Assembly (NCBI GenBank): GCA_031426435.1
Contig: JANPLH010000098.1
Location: 1-12,931 of the forward strand
Reading direction: 5' to 3'
Length of the DNA stretch: 12,931 nucleotides
Source of the DNA: UBA6168 sp031426435
GTDB taxonomy: Bacteria > Bacteroidota > Bacteroidia > Chitinophagales > Saprospiraceae
Shown: positions 6,361 through 12,931 of the stretch, piece by piece
How the letters are laid out: every line of letters begins with the position of its first letter
Numbering within the stretch: position 1 is the stretch's first letter
Translations under genes and position numbers: made by a program
Notes under the pieces: generated by a model
The model's database searches: none
The model's input: the letters and a program-made list of their open reading frames with translations, nothing else
Told to the model about the DNA's origin: nothing

Positions 6361-7278
6361 ATGAGCAAGATTAAGAAAACACTGGACGCCAAAATCAAGA
6401 TGTTCAAAGCGATTGTGACGCTTTACCTCACCAACAAGGCCCGTTTTGACGTGATTTCCGCCTTTGCCGCTGCCATGACTACTTTCACAGAACGCAACGC
6501 TGCCATTGACAAGCTGGTGCCATTGGCCAGCGAGGATACCAAGCCCACGACGAAACAACGGGATGCGCTGCGCACGCCGCTTTACCTATCGGCCACGGTG
6601 GTGGCGAAGGCCATTTGTGCGTATGCGGACAGTATCGGTGATTTGGTGCTGAAGGGCGACATGAACTGGACGGTGGCGAAATTGGCGGGCCTGCCCCTCG
6701 ACCAATTGGGGCCGAATTGCAATTCCATCAGTGAAAAGGGCGAGCAACTACTCAAGGATGCCGGTGCTTTCGGGCTTGACCAAGCCAAGCTGGACAAATT
6801 GAAAGCCGATAACGATGCCTGGGTGACCCTGGAGTCGGGCACCCGCAACAAGCAGGTGGGCATCAGCGAAAACAAGCGCCAATTGGCAAAGCTTGTCAGG
6901 GACAATATGGGCCTGTTGACGGGCCGCTTGGACGGCATGGTGTTTACCCTGTCGGAGTCCGACCCTGAGCTGGTGGGCCTCTGGGACCAAACCCGCATCA
7001 TGGTGCCGCTGCCTACGACGGAGACCCAAGCCAAGATAGTGGTGAAGCAGAAGATGACCGACCTGTTCGTATTCGAGGCGGAGGTACAGTTGGTGAACGG
7101 CGTGGTGAACACGGCCATCACCAATGTGGACGGCGAGGCGGAGTTCAAGCCCATCAAGCAGGGCCTTTACCTGTTCAAGGTGCTGGCGCCGGGCTATAAG
7201 CCGTACCAGGTAAACCAGCAGCGGCTCTTGAAGGGCAAAATCAATCGGCTGGAAGTGGAGCTGGAGCCCGAAGGATAG
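6361..7278 (+). CDS. Hypothetical protein: helical N-terminal region plus C-terminal carboxypeptidase-regulatory-like domain
   Basis: I do not recognise this 305-aa protein by name. Residues 1 to about 220 are helix-rich with many Lys, Leu and Ala (MSKIKKTLDAKIKMFKAI at the start) and no signal peptide or membrane segment. Residues about 233-303 look like a small beta-sandwich of the carboxypeptidase-regulatory/CNA-B/PEGA type, with V.G...ITNVDGEAEF, then G.Y.FKVLAPGYKPY and a final LEVEL strand. Similar layouts occur in uncharacterised Bacteroidota proteins. The gene is monocistronic: a decayed spacer precedes it and a strong hairpin terminator follows 26 bases after the stop. Its GC-rich codon use contrasts with the STAND island to the left. 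Function unknown. Confidence 0.75.
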   Translation: MSKIKKTLDAKIKMFKAIVTLYLTNKARFDVISAFAAAMTTFTERNAAIDKLVPLASEDTKPTTKQRDALRTPLYLSATVVAKAICAYADSIGDLVLKGDMNWTVAKLAGLPLDQLGPNCNSISEKGEQLLKDAGAFGLDQAKLDKLKADNDAWVTLESGTRNKQVGISENKRQLAKLVRDNMGLLTGRLDGMVFTLSESDPELVGLWDQTRIMVPLPTTETQAKIVVKQKMTDLFVFEAEVQLVNGVVNTAITNVDGEAEFKPIKQGLYLFKVLAPGYKPYQVNQQRLLKGKINRLEVELEPEG

Positions 7279-7303
7279 GGGGTGTTCACTTCCTATATTG
7301 TTT

Positions 7304-7342
7304 AAACGGGATGTTGTTGATTCATTCAGCAATATCCCGTTT
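7304..7342 (+). terminator. Intrinsic terminator after the 305-aa gene
   Basis: AAACGGGAT (7304-7312) pairs exactly with ATCCCGTTT (7334-7342). The stem can continue inward to about 17 pairs, including two G-U, around a 5-base TTCAT loop at 7321-7325. A T-rich tail (TTTTCATTTT) follows. It may also block read-through into the AraC gene region. Confidence 0.8.
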
Positions 7343-7414
7343 TCATTTTAAGCCCCGCCGCTCCAGCCACCTAATCAACCTTGAACGCCACCGCCGACAA
7401 TCCGACCGCCCTTT

Positions 7415-7470
7415 CGAGCGGCATCATGGCGGTTTGGGTGAATGGGCATGATGTCACCTCAAACCGCTCG
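7415..7470. promoter_or_regulatory. Nested dyad upstream of the AraC-type regulator (possible operator)
   Basis: CGAGCGG at 7415-7421 is the exact complement of CCGCTCG at 7464-7470. Inside it, GCGGTTTGGGTGA (7429-7441) pairs with TCACCTCAAACCGC (7454-7467) apart from a small bulge or mismatch. ATCAT/ATGAT also occurs as an internal alternative. The element lies about 120 bases before the regulator's probable start, where an autoregulatory site or leader structure would be expected. No operator consensus is known to me for this regulator. Confidence 0.4.
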
Positions 7471-7588
7471 CCAGCCAGCCTGCAAAGCCAACGCACGGCA
7501 GACCCTGCCACACCGAGCAAAGAACTTTTGCCCACCCACCGTGTTGATTAGCCTTTCCAAATCACCCATCATCCAGCCAATTTTCACC

Positions 7589-8410
7589 ATGGAATTCAAG
7601 GGGAGTACACATGAATACCTTCGTCTGGAGCAAATCACTTCCGACAATTGTTCCATCGTAAAAGATACCATCGAGAGCGGCTTGACCCTGCTTTGGATGA
7701 CCGCCGATGGCAATCGCCTCAAGATTGACGGCAAGGACTATGTTTTTCAAGCCAACGACGTCATCTGCCTGACCGAATTTCACCGCACGGAAGTGCAGCA
7801 GGTTACGTCCATGCGCATGGTGCGTTTCAACCGGCCTTTTTTCTGCATCATTGACCACGACTCAGAGGTGGGGTGCCGGGGCATCCTGTTTTTTGGTGCT
7901 TCGCAATTGCCCGTTTTCCGCATCCCGGACGGCGAATTGGAGAAGTTCGATATTCTTTGGAAGATGTTTTCGATAGAAATGCAATCGAAGGACGACCTGC
8001 AAATCGAGATGCTGCAAATGATGCTCAAGCGGCTGCTGATACTTTGCACCCGGCTCTACAAGGAACAGCGCCAGCTTGCGCCCTTGGCAAAAAACAACCT
8101 CGAACTGGTGCGGGAATTCAATTTTTTGGTAGAGTCCCATTTTAAGACCAAGCACACGGTCGCCGATTACGCCGAACTGCTCCACCGCTCGCCCAAGACC
8201 CTGTCCAACCTCTTCGCCCAGGTTAGCCCAAAGACGCCGCTGCAAATCATCAACGAACGGAAAATGCTCGAAGCTCGCAGGCTGCTACGCTACACCGACC
8301 AAGCCGTCAGCGAGATTGCCTACACTATCGGTTACGAGGACGTACAGACCTTTTCCCGCTTTTTCAAGACGCAGGAAGGCATGTCGCCAAGCGCTTTTCG
8401 GGAACAATAA
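7589..8410 (+). CDS. AraC/XylS-family transcriptional regulator
   Basis: The protein has 273 aa from ATG 7589 (MEFKGSTHEYLRL). An open frame extends 49 codons further upstream, but that stretch is composition-driven and unlike a protein, so the internal ATG is preferred. Residues 1 to about 110 form a cupin-like sensor/dimerisation region (LKIDGKDYVFQANDVICL). Residues about 170-273 contain the double helix-turn-helix. The first is HTVADYAELLHRSPKTLSNLF. The second is VSEIAYTIGYEDVQTFSRFF, followed by the typical GMSPSAFRE end. The protein should bind DNA in the cytoplasm in response to an unknown small molecule. Its place directly upstream of, and co-oriented with, the CMD/thioredoxin/PNPOx cluster suggests those are its targets; this is inferred. 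Confidence 0.9.
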   Translation: MEFKGSTHEYLRLEQITSDNCSIVKDTIESGLTLLWMTADGNRLKIDGKDYVFQANDVICLTEFHRTEVQQVTSMRMVRFNRPFFCIIDHDSEVGCRGILFFGASQLPVFRIPDGELEKFDILWKMFSIEMQSKDDLQIEMLQMMLKRLLILCTRLYKEQRQLAPLAKNNLELVREFNFLVESHFKTKHTVADYAELLHRSPKTLSNLFAQVSPKTPLQIINERKMLEARRLLRYTDQAVSEIAYTIGYEDVQTFSRFFKTQEGMSPSAFREQ

Positions 8411-8421
8411 ATGGGTAATTG

Positions 8422-8486
8422 GGTAATTGAGTTATTATACTATTGGGATTTTCCGTGCTTCGTAGTAACCTAATAACTCAATAACC
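8422..8486. repeat. Inverted repeat of TAATTGGG-type short repeats after the AraC gene
   Basis: GGTAATTGAGTTATTA (8422-8437) is complementary to the 16-mer at 8471-8486 at 15 of 16 positions. The left arm sits within tandem GGGTAATT units (8413-8429). A rough complement, CTAATCTCCCAAT, follows the right arm. Such short TAATTGGG arrays recur between Bacteroidota genes. The hairpin may terminate the regulator transcript, but it lacks a clean T-run. Confidence 0.6.
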
Positions 8487-8552
8487 TAATCTCCCAATAA
8501 CAATTTCCACTTCGGGAAGAATTGCCAAGCCTTCGGGAATCCCTGCCTAACC

Positions 8553-8579
8553 TTGCCCCGCTGCCCGCCCCCATCTTTG
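8553..8579 (+). promoter_or_regulatory. Candidate promoter of the CMD gene
   Basis: CATCTTTG at 8572-8579 matches the TAnnTTTG -7 box at all but one position. TTG at 8553-8555 lies 16 bases upstream, close to the usual -33 spacing. The predicted start of transcription is about 30 bases before the ATG at 8617. The C-rich spacer between the boxes is unusual. Confidence 0.5.
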
Positions 8580-8616
8580 TGTCATCAATTTTAACAAACT
8601 AAAAAAATTCAGAAAG

Positions 8617-9165
8617 ATGACACAGTTTAATGTTCCAACCCGTGACGAAGTGAGCGCCAACAACCAGGCTATCTTCGACAACCTTAAAAAAGGCCTCGGC
8701 TTCGTGCCAAACCTCTACGCCAGTTTTGCCCACAGCGAGACTGCCCTCGGCGACTACCTCGCACTCCAAAACCGCAAAAGCAGCCTTCGGGCCAAAGAGC
8801 GGGAGGTCATCAACCTCGTGGTGAGCCAAGTGAACGAATGCCGTTACTGCCAAAGCGCCCACACGGTTTTGGGTAAAATGAACGGCTTCAGCGACGAGCA
8901 AATCCTGGAAATCCGCAGCGGGGAAGCCAGTTTCGACCCAAAACTGGATGCGCTTGTGAAGTTCGTCCAAGAGACTACCATCAACCGGGGCAAGCCTTCT
9001 GCCCAGGCAGTGGAGAACCTTTTTGCCGCAGGCTACAACAAAGGCAACGTCGTGGACATCCTCATCGTCATTGGCGACAAAATCATCAGCAACTACCTGT
9101 ATGGCGTGGGACAGTTTGCGATTGACTTCCCTGTGGCGGTGGAGCTGGAAGCAGTGGCTGCCTAA
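8617..9165 (+). CDS. Carboxymuconolactone decarboxylase/AhpD-like family protein
   Basis: This cytoplasmic protein of 182 aa is all-helical by family. It carries the AhpD-type redox motif ECRYCQSAH, with Glu74, Cys75, Cys78 and His82, in NLVVSQVNECRYCQSAHTVL. In AhpD and related peroxidase-like proteins the CxxC cysteines reduce peroxides or act as a disulfide reductant, with the Glu and His relaying protons. The motif argues for the redox branch rather than true gamma-carboxymuconolactone decarboxylase. A thioredoxin gene follows after 80 bases, a plausible electron donor, and an AraC-type regulator precedes it. Length and the ELEAVAA end look complete. The start is supported by the promoter-like box at 8572-8579 and the sequence AGAAAG just before ATG. 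Confidence 0.88.
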   Translation: MTQFNVPTRDEVSANNQAIFDNLKKGLGFVPNLYASFAHSETALGDYLALQNRKSSLRAKEREVINLVVSQVNECRYCQSAHTVLGKMNGFSDEQILEIRSGEASFDPKLDALVKFVQETTINRGKPSAQAVENLFAAGYNKGNVVDILIVIGDKIISNYLYGVGQFAIDFPVAVELEAVAA

Positions 9166-9245
9166 ATTATCGGAATATCGGTGGTGGTTTTTCCCCAAGA
9201 GGCCACCGCCAGTTCCCATTTTTTCACCCATAAAATTTTCAAGCC

Positions 9246-9569
9246 ATGTTAAAAAATTTGAGCAAAGCTGATTTTGAATCCACCCTGAAAGAAAACGAGG
9301 TGGTGCTGGTGGATTTTTACACCGATTGGTGCGGCCCTTGCCGGGCGTTGCAACCTTCCCTGGAAAGCTTGGCGGCCGATTTTGAAGGCAAAGCCGTCAT
9401 CGCCAAAGTGAACGTGGACGCTGAATCCGAGATTTCGGCTGACTTTGGCATCCGCAGTATCCCCGCCTTGTTGTATTTCAAAAAAGGCGAACTTGCGGGC
9501 AAACAAGTTGGGCTGCAAAGCAAAGCTGCAATGGCTGCCAACCTCGACAAATTGATTAGCCAGAATTAA
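9246..9569 (+). CDS. trxA: Thioredoxin
   Basis: This 107-aa protein is the standard length for a free thioredoxin, without a signal peptide, and so is cytoplasmic. The active site WCGPC has Cys29 and Cys32 in VLVDFYTDWCGPCRAL. The cis-proline loop is RSIPA (Pro73), followed by LLYFKKGELAGKQVG, all canonical. It reduces disulfides using electrons from thioredoxin reductase. It is separated by 80 bases from the CMD/AhpD-like gene, with no terminator between, so the two are probably co-transcribed. Hairpin elements follow the stop. This is likely not the only thioredoxin of the genome, so the symbol names the family, not orthology. Confidence 0.95.
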   Translation: MLKNLSKADFESTLKENEVVLVDFYTDWCGPCRALQPSLESLAADFEGKAVIAKVNVDAESEISADFGIRSIPALLYFKKGELAGKQVGLQSKAAMAANLDKLISQN

Positions 9570-9575
9570 CCGTCA

Positions 9576-9659
9576 GCATTAAGGTGACACTTTTTTCCCT
9601 TGCTCGATATTTGCAATTTTAGACGATTTTTATAGGGGAAAAAGGTGTAATCTTAATGC
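9576..9659. terminator. Hairpin after thioredoxin (first of two related hairpins)
   Basis: GCATTAAGGTGACACTTTTT begins the left arm (9576-9599). The right arm (9635-9659) is its imperfect complement, starting GGGGAAAAAGGTG and ending CTTAATGC. The intervening 35 bases are AT-rich. It probably ends the CMD-thioredoxin transcript. The arms are related in sequence to those of the next hairpin. Confidence 0.6.
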
Positions 9660-9669
9660 GGTAGCACCG

Positions 9670-9740
9670 AGATGACACCTTTTTTCGCTTTGAAACCGCT
9701 GCAAACCTGCAATTTTTTTGTAGCGAAAAAAGATGTCACC
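9670..9740. repeat. Second related hairpin, upstream of the DUF1348 gene
   Basis: AGATGACACCTTTTTTCGCT (9670-9689) pairs with AGCGAAAAAAGATGTCACC (9722-9740) with few mismatches around a 32-base loop. Written on the same strand, all four arms of this and the preceding hairpin fit RRTGACAYYTTTTTTCSCT or nearly so. Two inverted pairs of one short element therefore sit in tandem. The second ends 29 bases before the next start codon and could fold in its leader. Confidence 0.6.
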
Positions 9741-9769
9741 TCCTTGCTGAACAATTGCACTTTTTCAAA

Positions 9770-10186
9770 ATGGAAAATCAACGACCACCCTTGCCCCCGT
9801 TCACGGGAGAGACCGCAAAACAAAAAATCCAAATGGCCGAGGATGCTTGGAACAGCAAAGAACCAGAGCGGGTATCCAAGGCATACACCGTTGACAGCGA
9901 GTGGCGCAACCGCCATTTGTTCCTCAACGGCAGGGAGGAAATCGTGCAGTTCCTCACGGCAAAATGGCAAAAGGAGCAACAGTACAAGCTCAAAAAAGAA
10001 TACTGGGCGCACACAGACAACCGCATCGCCGTCCGCTTTGAATACGAGTACCACGACGAAAATGGCCAGTGGTTCCGTGCCTACGGCAACGAAAACTGGG
10101 AATTTGACGAGAACGGCCTGATGGCAAAGCGCTACGCCAGCATCAACGACCTCGCCATCGAAGAGAAAGCCCGAAAACTCAAATAA
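9770..10186 (+). CDS. DUF1348/NTF2-like (SnoaL-fold) protein
   Basis: The protein has 138 aa from ATG 9770 (MENQRPPLPPFTGETAKQKI). A TTG five codons upstream is less likely because the family starts near RPPLPPFT. Conserved blocks are AEDAWNSKEPERV, YTVDSEWRNR, GREEIVQFL, KEYWAHTDNRIAVRFEYE, GQWFRAYGNENWEFDENGLM and RYASINDL. The family has an NTF2-like cone fold; no reaction is established. Known members usually continue about 15 residues further with a Trp/Pro-rich tail that is absent here, where the protein ends in EEKARKLK. The next gene starts one base after its stop, so it is the first gene of a compact operon. It is cytoplasmic, with no signal peptide. Confidence 0.88.
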   Translation: MENQRPPLPPFTGETAKQKIQMAEDAWNSKEPERVSKAYTVDSEWRNRHLFLNGREEIVQFLTAKWQKEQQYKLKKEYWAHTDNRIAVRFEYEYHDENGQWFRAYGNENWEFDENGLMAKRYASINDLAIEEKARKLK

Positions 10187-10187
10187 A

Positions 10188-10817
10188 ATGAATTACCCCC
10201 AACTTGCTTTCACGGATGCCGTCAAAGCCCTGCAAGAAGAAAATGGCAGTCGCCGGACTTACGACCGCATGGAAAAACAGCATGTTACGGAGGGGTTCAG
10301 CGGTAACGAAATCGCTTTTATCGAAGACCAGGACCATTTTTTCATGGCTTCTTTTGGCGAAAACGGCTTCCCCTACATCCAGCACAGGGGCGGCCCGGCG
10401 GGCTTTTTGAAAGTGCTCGATGCGAAAAACCTCGCTTTCGTTGACTTCACGGGCAACAAGCAGTACATCAGCATGGGCAACCTGCAAACCAACCCAAACG
10501 TGGCGCTCATCATGGTGTCGTACCCGCAGCGTGCACGATTGAAAATTTATGCCAAAGCCAAGATAGTGGCAATAGCCGATGACCCATCGCTTTTTGGCAG
10601 GATTGACCCAGCTGACTATCCCCACCGCCCCGAAAGGATACTGGTGTTGGAGGTGCAGGCCTTTGATTGGAACTGCCCGCAGCATATCACGCCCCGCTAC
10701 ACGGTGGAGGATATCGAGGTGGCCTTTGCTCCGCAAAAAGCCTATTTGGCAAAACTCGAAGCGGAAAACCTGACATTAAAAGCTGAACTGGCCAAGACAA
10801 AAACAGCCCTTACATGA
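10188..10817 (+). CDS. Flavin-nucleotide-binding PNPOx-family protein (COG3576-like)
   Basis: This 209-aa cytoplasmic protein has the split-barrel fold of pyridoxamine 5'-phosphate oxidases. Typical blocks are FIEDQDHFFMASFGENGFPY, IQHRGGPAGFLKVL, LAFVDFTGNKQYISMGNL and VLEVQAFDWNCPQHITPRY, the last being a hallmark of the predicted FMN-binding subgroup. Members likely bind FMN and reduce or oxidise small molecules; the substrate is unknown, and true PNPOx (pdxH) activity is not implied. The C-terminus adds a charged coiled-coil-like helix (KAYLAKLEAENLTLKAELAK). It starts one base after the DUF1348 stop and overlaps the deaminase by 4 bases (ATGA), so translation is probably coupled. Confidence 0.9.
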   Translation: MNYPQLAFTDAVKALQEENGSRRTYDRMEKQHVTEGFSGNEIAFIEDQDHFFMASFGENGFPYIQHRGGPAGFLKVLDAKNLAFVDFTGNKQYISMGNLQTNPNVALIMVSYPQRARLKIYAKAKIVAIADDPSLFGRIDPADYPHRPERILVLEVQAFDWNCPQHITPRYTVEDIEVAFAPQKAYLAKLEAENLTLKAELAKTKTALT

Positions 10818-11230
10818 CAAATGAAACGGATGCCCATTTTATAAAGCGATGTGAGGCGTTGGCCGCCATTGCAGCCGAACATGGGGAATCGCCCGTAGGT
10901 TCGGTCGTGGTGCTGGGCGGTGAAATCATCGGAGAAGGCATCGAGGCAGGAAAATCCAGGCAGGACGTCACCTTCCATGCCGAGGTGGAGGCGATTCGGG
11001 AAGCAGTGAGAAAACAGGGGAAGGACCTCTCAGCCGCTACGCTTTACACGACGCACGAACCCTGTATTTTGTGCAGCTACGTCATCCGTCACCACCGAAT
11101 CGGGCGGGTGGTCATTCAAAAGGCAGTGGCTTATATTGGCGGAGCAAGCTCAGGCTATCCGGTTCTGACGGCATCGGACATTCCGATTTGGTCGCCGCCG
11201 CCAGTGGTGGTGTTTTTGGAGAAAATATAG
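10814..11230 (+). CDS. CMP/dCMP-type zinc-dependent nucleoside deaminase
   Basis: This 138-aa protein carries both signature motifs of the cytidine deaminase-like fold. HAEVEAI supplies the zinc-binding His (about 55) and the proton-shuttling Glu (about 57). EPCILC supplies the two zinc-binding Cys (about 84 and 87). Family members deaminate cytosine, guanine, adenosine in tRNA, or related amines. TFHAEVEAIREA and TLYTTHEPCILCSYVIRHHR do not fix the substrate, and tadA is not assigned. The ATG overlaps the preceding stop in ATGA, so it is the last gene of the operon with the DUF1348 and PNPOx-like genes. The enzyme is cytoplasmic. Confidence 0.9.
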   Translation: MTNETDAHFIKRCEALAAIAAEHGESPVGSVVVLGGEIIGEGIEAGKSRQDVTFHAEVEAIREAVRKQGKDLSAATLYTTHEPCILCSYVIRHHRIGRVVIQKAVAYIGGASSGYPVLTASDIPIWSPPPVVVFLEKI

Positions 11231-11300
11231 GTGGAAACGGGTTGTCTTTCGAGTCATCGGCTATATTTACTATAACATCATCCAACCTGTTCTATACTGC

Positions 11301-11355
11301 GGGCCGCCAAATTTTTGGCATGGCCAAACGCACACCGAAACCCAGTTTCGGTGTG
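11301..11355. terminator. Adjacent hairpins in the convergent spacer
   Basis: The spacer 11231-11471 separates convergent genes. It holds GCCAAATTTTTGGC (11306-11319), flanked by GGCC on each side, and then a perfect 11-bp stem, CACACCGAAAC (11331-11341) with GTTTCGGTGTG (11345-11355). The rest, to 11430, is rich in GGCATG/CCTGGCGGC-type words that look like a dispersed intergenic repeat. The position fits bidirectional termination, but there is no clean T-run after the second stem. Confidence 0.55.
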
Positions 11356-11471
11356 GCTCCGCCAGAACTGGGGTTCCGGCCTACATTGGGGGGCATGCCC
11401 AAAACCTGGCGGCGTGGGCTATAACCCACTAGCGATAAATCGGTGCAGGTAAAAGGAGCATTTGCCAAAAC

Positions 11472-12779
11472 CTACAACTGCCCCAGCTCCTCCCGAATCT
11501 CCGCCGCAGCTATTGGGCCCAGTTCGTATGCGGCTTCCAGTGCAGCTTCGAGGTATTGCTTTGCTTCTTTTTTATGCCCATTCCCCATCAAAATAAGGCC
11601 GGCGTGGTAGAGTGCATTGGGTTCCTGGGTTTGGTCGAGCACATGTTTTTGAAGGATGTCCAATGCCTTTGCCTTGTCGCCGTTCTGGTAGGATGCCCAA
11701 GCCATAAGGCAGTATGACAATGGGTGCGGGCGCTCCGCAATTTCTTGTTTGGCGATGGAAATTGCCTCTGGAGCTTGTCCGGTTTTCGAGGCTTTCAAAT
11801 TGCACAGGTAGGCTTTATACATGTTTCCATAAGCCGGGTTGCTGGCCTTTTGGAGGAACGATTGGCTGTACGCTGCGGCTTCCTCAGGCTTGTTTTCAAA
11901 AGCGGCGATGTCGGAGAGCAGCAGGTCATAATCGGGCACGGGGTGTACCTTTTGCAGGAACCCCAGTATCCGTCGGGCCGCTGCCGTGTCCTTGTCGTGG
12001 GAAAATGCGACCCATGCAATGCCCTTGAGCGAGTGCAGGTCGGAAGGGTCGTTGGCCAGCGCTTCGAGGTAGGTCTGATATGACTTATGGATGCGCCCAT
12101 CGTGGCCGTACATATCGGCAAGGTTGGACAGCGACCAGTTGATGAGGGCCTTGGAACCCGCACTTTTGGCCAATGCCAATGCTTTTTCCATCTGCTCGAT
12201 GGCTTCGGGGAGCTTGCCCTGTTGGTCGAGCATCTTCATGTCCCGTATGAGGTAATCAAAATTGGTGGTGGAGGCGATGTCCTTCATCAAGACACCCGCA
12301 CCGCCGAAATTGCCCCGCTCCATCAGCACGTCCGTCAGCATTAGCGAACTGGCGAATTTGTGCTCGCCCACGGCCAATGCCTGCCGCATATACCCTTCCG
12401 CTTCCGCAAATGCGTGACGGGTCACGGCATTTGCCGACAATGCCTGGAGGGTGCCCACTTGGTTGGGTATGCGCTCGTTCACAAGGCAAAGCAAGCTGTC
12501 AGCCCAGTACAATTTTTCGACCTCGCCCGTAAGTTTGAACCAAGCAGCATATTGGCCCGCAATCTTTGATTGGTAAACAAAATTATTGGGTTGTTCCCGC
12601 AGCTTTTTTTCCCAAAAAACAATGCGTTCGTTGAGTTCTTTTTCGGAATTTTGAAGATGGCCTTCGTTTAAATAAACTTCATAATCGGCGCTATTGACAA
12701 TGGGTTGTTGCGCTTTAATAATTAATAGGGCACCTATTAAAGCTAATAATAAAAAGATATAAACGGGTTGCTTTTTCAT
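11472..12779 (-). CDS. TPR-repeat protein with N-terminal membrane anchor or signal
   Basis: The protein has 435 aa, beginning MKKQPVYIFLLLALIGALLI. Lys2-Lys3 followed by a hydrophobic core of about 15 residues indicates a Sec signal or an inner-membrane anchor. A cleavage site is not clear, and there is no lipobox Cys. The rest is helical and contains TPR-like units, for example FAEAEGYMRQALAVGEHKFA at about 118-137, LPEAIEQMEKALALAKSAGS, NLADMYGHDGRIHKSYQTYL and ALYHAGLILMGNGHKKEAK near the end. It probably acts in the periplasm or at the membrane as a protein-interaction scaffold; the partner is unknown. It is convergent with the deaminase operon and its 5' side runs off the window edge. 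It is unrelated in sequence style to the cytoplasmic 40-residue TPR array of the STAND protein. Confidence 0.85.
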   Translation of the reverse strand: MKKQPVYIFLLLALIGALLIIKAQQPIVNSADYEVYLNEGHLQNSEKELNERIVFWEKKLREQPNNFVYQSKIAGQYAAWFKLTGEVEKLYWADSLLCLVNERIPNQVGTLQALSANAVTRHAFAEAEGYMRQALAVGEHKFASSLMLTDVLMERGNFGGAGVLMKDIASTTNFDYLIRDMKMLDQQGKLPEAIEQMEKALALAKSAGSKALINWSLSNLADMYGHDGRIHKSYQTYLEALANDPSDLHSLKGIAWVAFSHDKDTAAARRILGFLQKVHPVPDYDLLLSDIAAFENKPEEAAAYSQSFLQKASNPAYGNMYKAYLCNLKASKTGQAPEAISIAKQEIAERPHPLSYCLMAWASYQNGDKAKALDILQKHVLDQTQEPNALYHAGLILMGNGHKKEAKQYLEAALEAAYELGPIAAAEIREELGQL

Positions 12780-12843
12780 GGCTTAAATTAATTGAAATTT
12801 TCTGGCTATAACGGATTAGGATGACCACTATTATTGCCCAAAA

Positions 12844-12916
12844 AGGGGCAGCGCCTTGCAATATTTGTAGCTATTTCCGCTACACCCCGGCACCAAGGGG
12901 CAGCGCCCCGCAATAT
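12844..12916. repeat. Direct repeat with small hairpins near the right edge
   Basis: AGGGGCAGCGCCTTGCAATAT begins, after its first base, at 12845-12864 and recurs at 12897-12916 with CC in place of TT, a spacing of 52 bases. Between the copies GTAGC...GCTAC (12868-12884) can form a hairpin. The GGGGC(A)GCGCCCC words and GCAATAT tails resemble dispersed intergenic repeats of Bacteroidota. It lies upstream of the minus-strand TPR gene and is cut by the window edge. Confidence 0.55.
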
Positions 12917-12931
12917 CGAAGTTGGTATATG

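Noticed and set aside
7442..7588. A 49-residue N-terminal extension of the AraC-type regulator
   Set aside because: The extra residues are Gln/Ala/Pro/Cys-rich and overlap the dyad region; AraC-family proteins normally start near the cupin-like domain, as with ATG 7589.
8599..9231. A 210-aa minus-strand open frame opposite the CMD gene
   Set aside because: It is a mirror frame of a well-supported gene with the AhpD motif; such antisense frames are common in GC-rich coding DNA.

Overview
The window looks like part of a chromosome of a Bacteroidota bacterium, most likely from the Saprospiria/Cytophagia side of the phylum. The evidence is TAnnTTTG-type -7 boxes, weak or absent Shine-Dalgarno sequences, AT-rich leaders, and protein families typical of that group. 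The taxon is inferred; no rRNA gene is present. The left part (about 1-5960) is visibly AT-rich and looks like accessory DNA. The right part (about 6360-12931) is much more GC-rich and looks like ordinary chromosome.

Left island: an IS5-type transposase tail (1-118) enters from the left edge. It is followed by a spacer with a strong inverted repeat and then a 1388-aa STAND (NLR-like) protein at 317-4483. Its order is a short N-terminal motif, a CHAT caspase-like protease domain, an NB-ARC-type NTPase, a winged-helix-like region, and about 12 TPRs of about 40 residues. Downstream are two paralogous copies of a small gene. The first (4515-4970) is broken by a lost start codon, two compensating frameshifts and a nonsense codon. 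The second (5518-5961) is intact and has its own promoter-like sequence. A decayed IS200/REP-associated tyrosine transposase remnant lies between them.

The main discovery is an 18-19-residue motif, KN(I/V)...(V/F/I)(H/R)(I/L)GD. It occurs once at the N-terminus of the STAND protein and twice, 30 residues apart, at the C-terminus of each small protein. The architecture and register strongly resemble the fungal NWD2/HET-S amyloid-signalling pair: one motif on the NLR, two on the adjacent effector, and a helical effector domain ahead of them. I propose that this is a bacterial NLR-to-effector system, probably anti-phage or abortive infection, in which ligand-driven STAND oligomerisation templates a beta-solenoid fold in the small protein. 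The CHAT protease would add a second possible output.

Right part: a hypothetical helical protein with a C-terminal beta-sandwich-like domain (6361-7278) ends in a strong terminator. Then come an AraC-type regulator (7589-8410), a CxxCxxxH carboxymuconolactone decarboxylase/AhpD-like protein (8617-9165) and thioredoxin (9246-9569). After a cluster of related hairpins there is a tightly packed operon of DUF1348/NTF2-like protein (9770-10186), a flavin-binding PNPOx-family protein (10188-10817) and a CMP/dCMP-type deaminase (10814-11230). Together these suggest a redox or detoxification neighbourhood under AraC-type control. A convergent, hairpin-rich spacer separates it from a minus-strand exported or anchored TPR protein (11472-12779). 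The right edge carries dispersed-repeat-like sequence.
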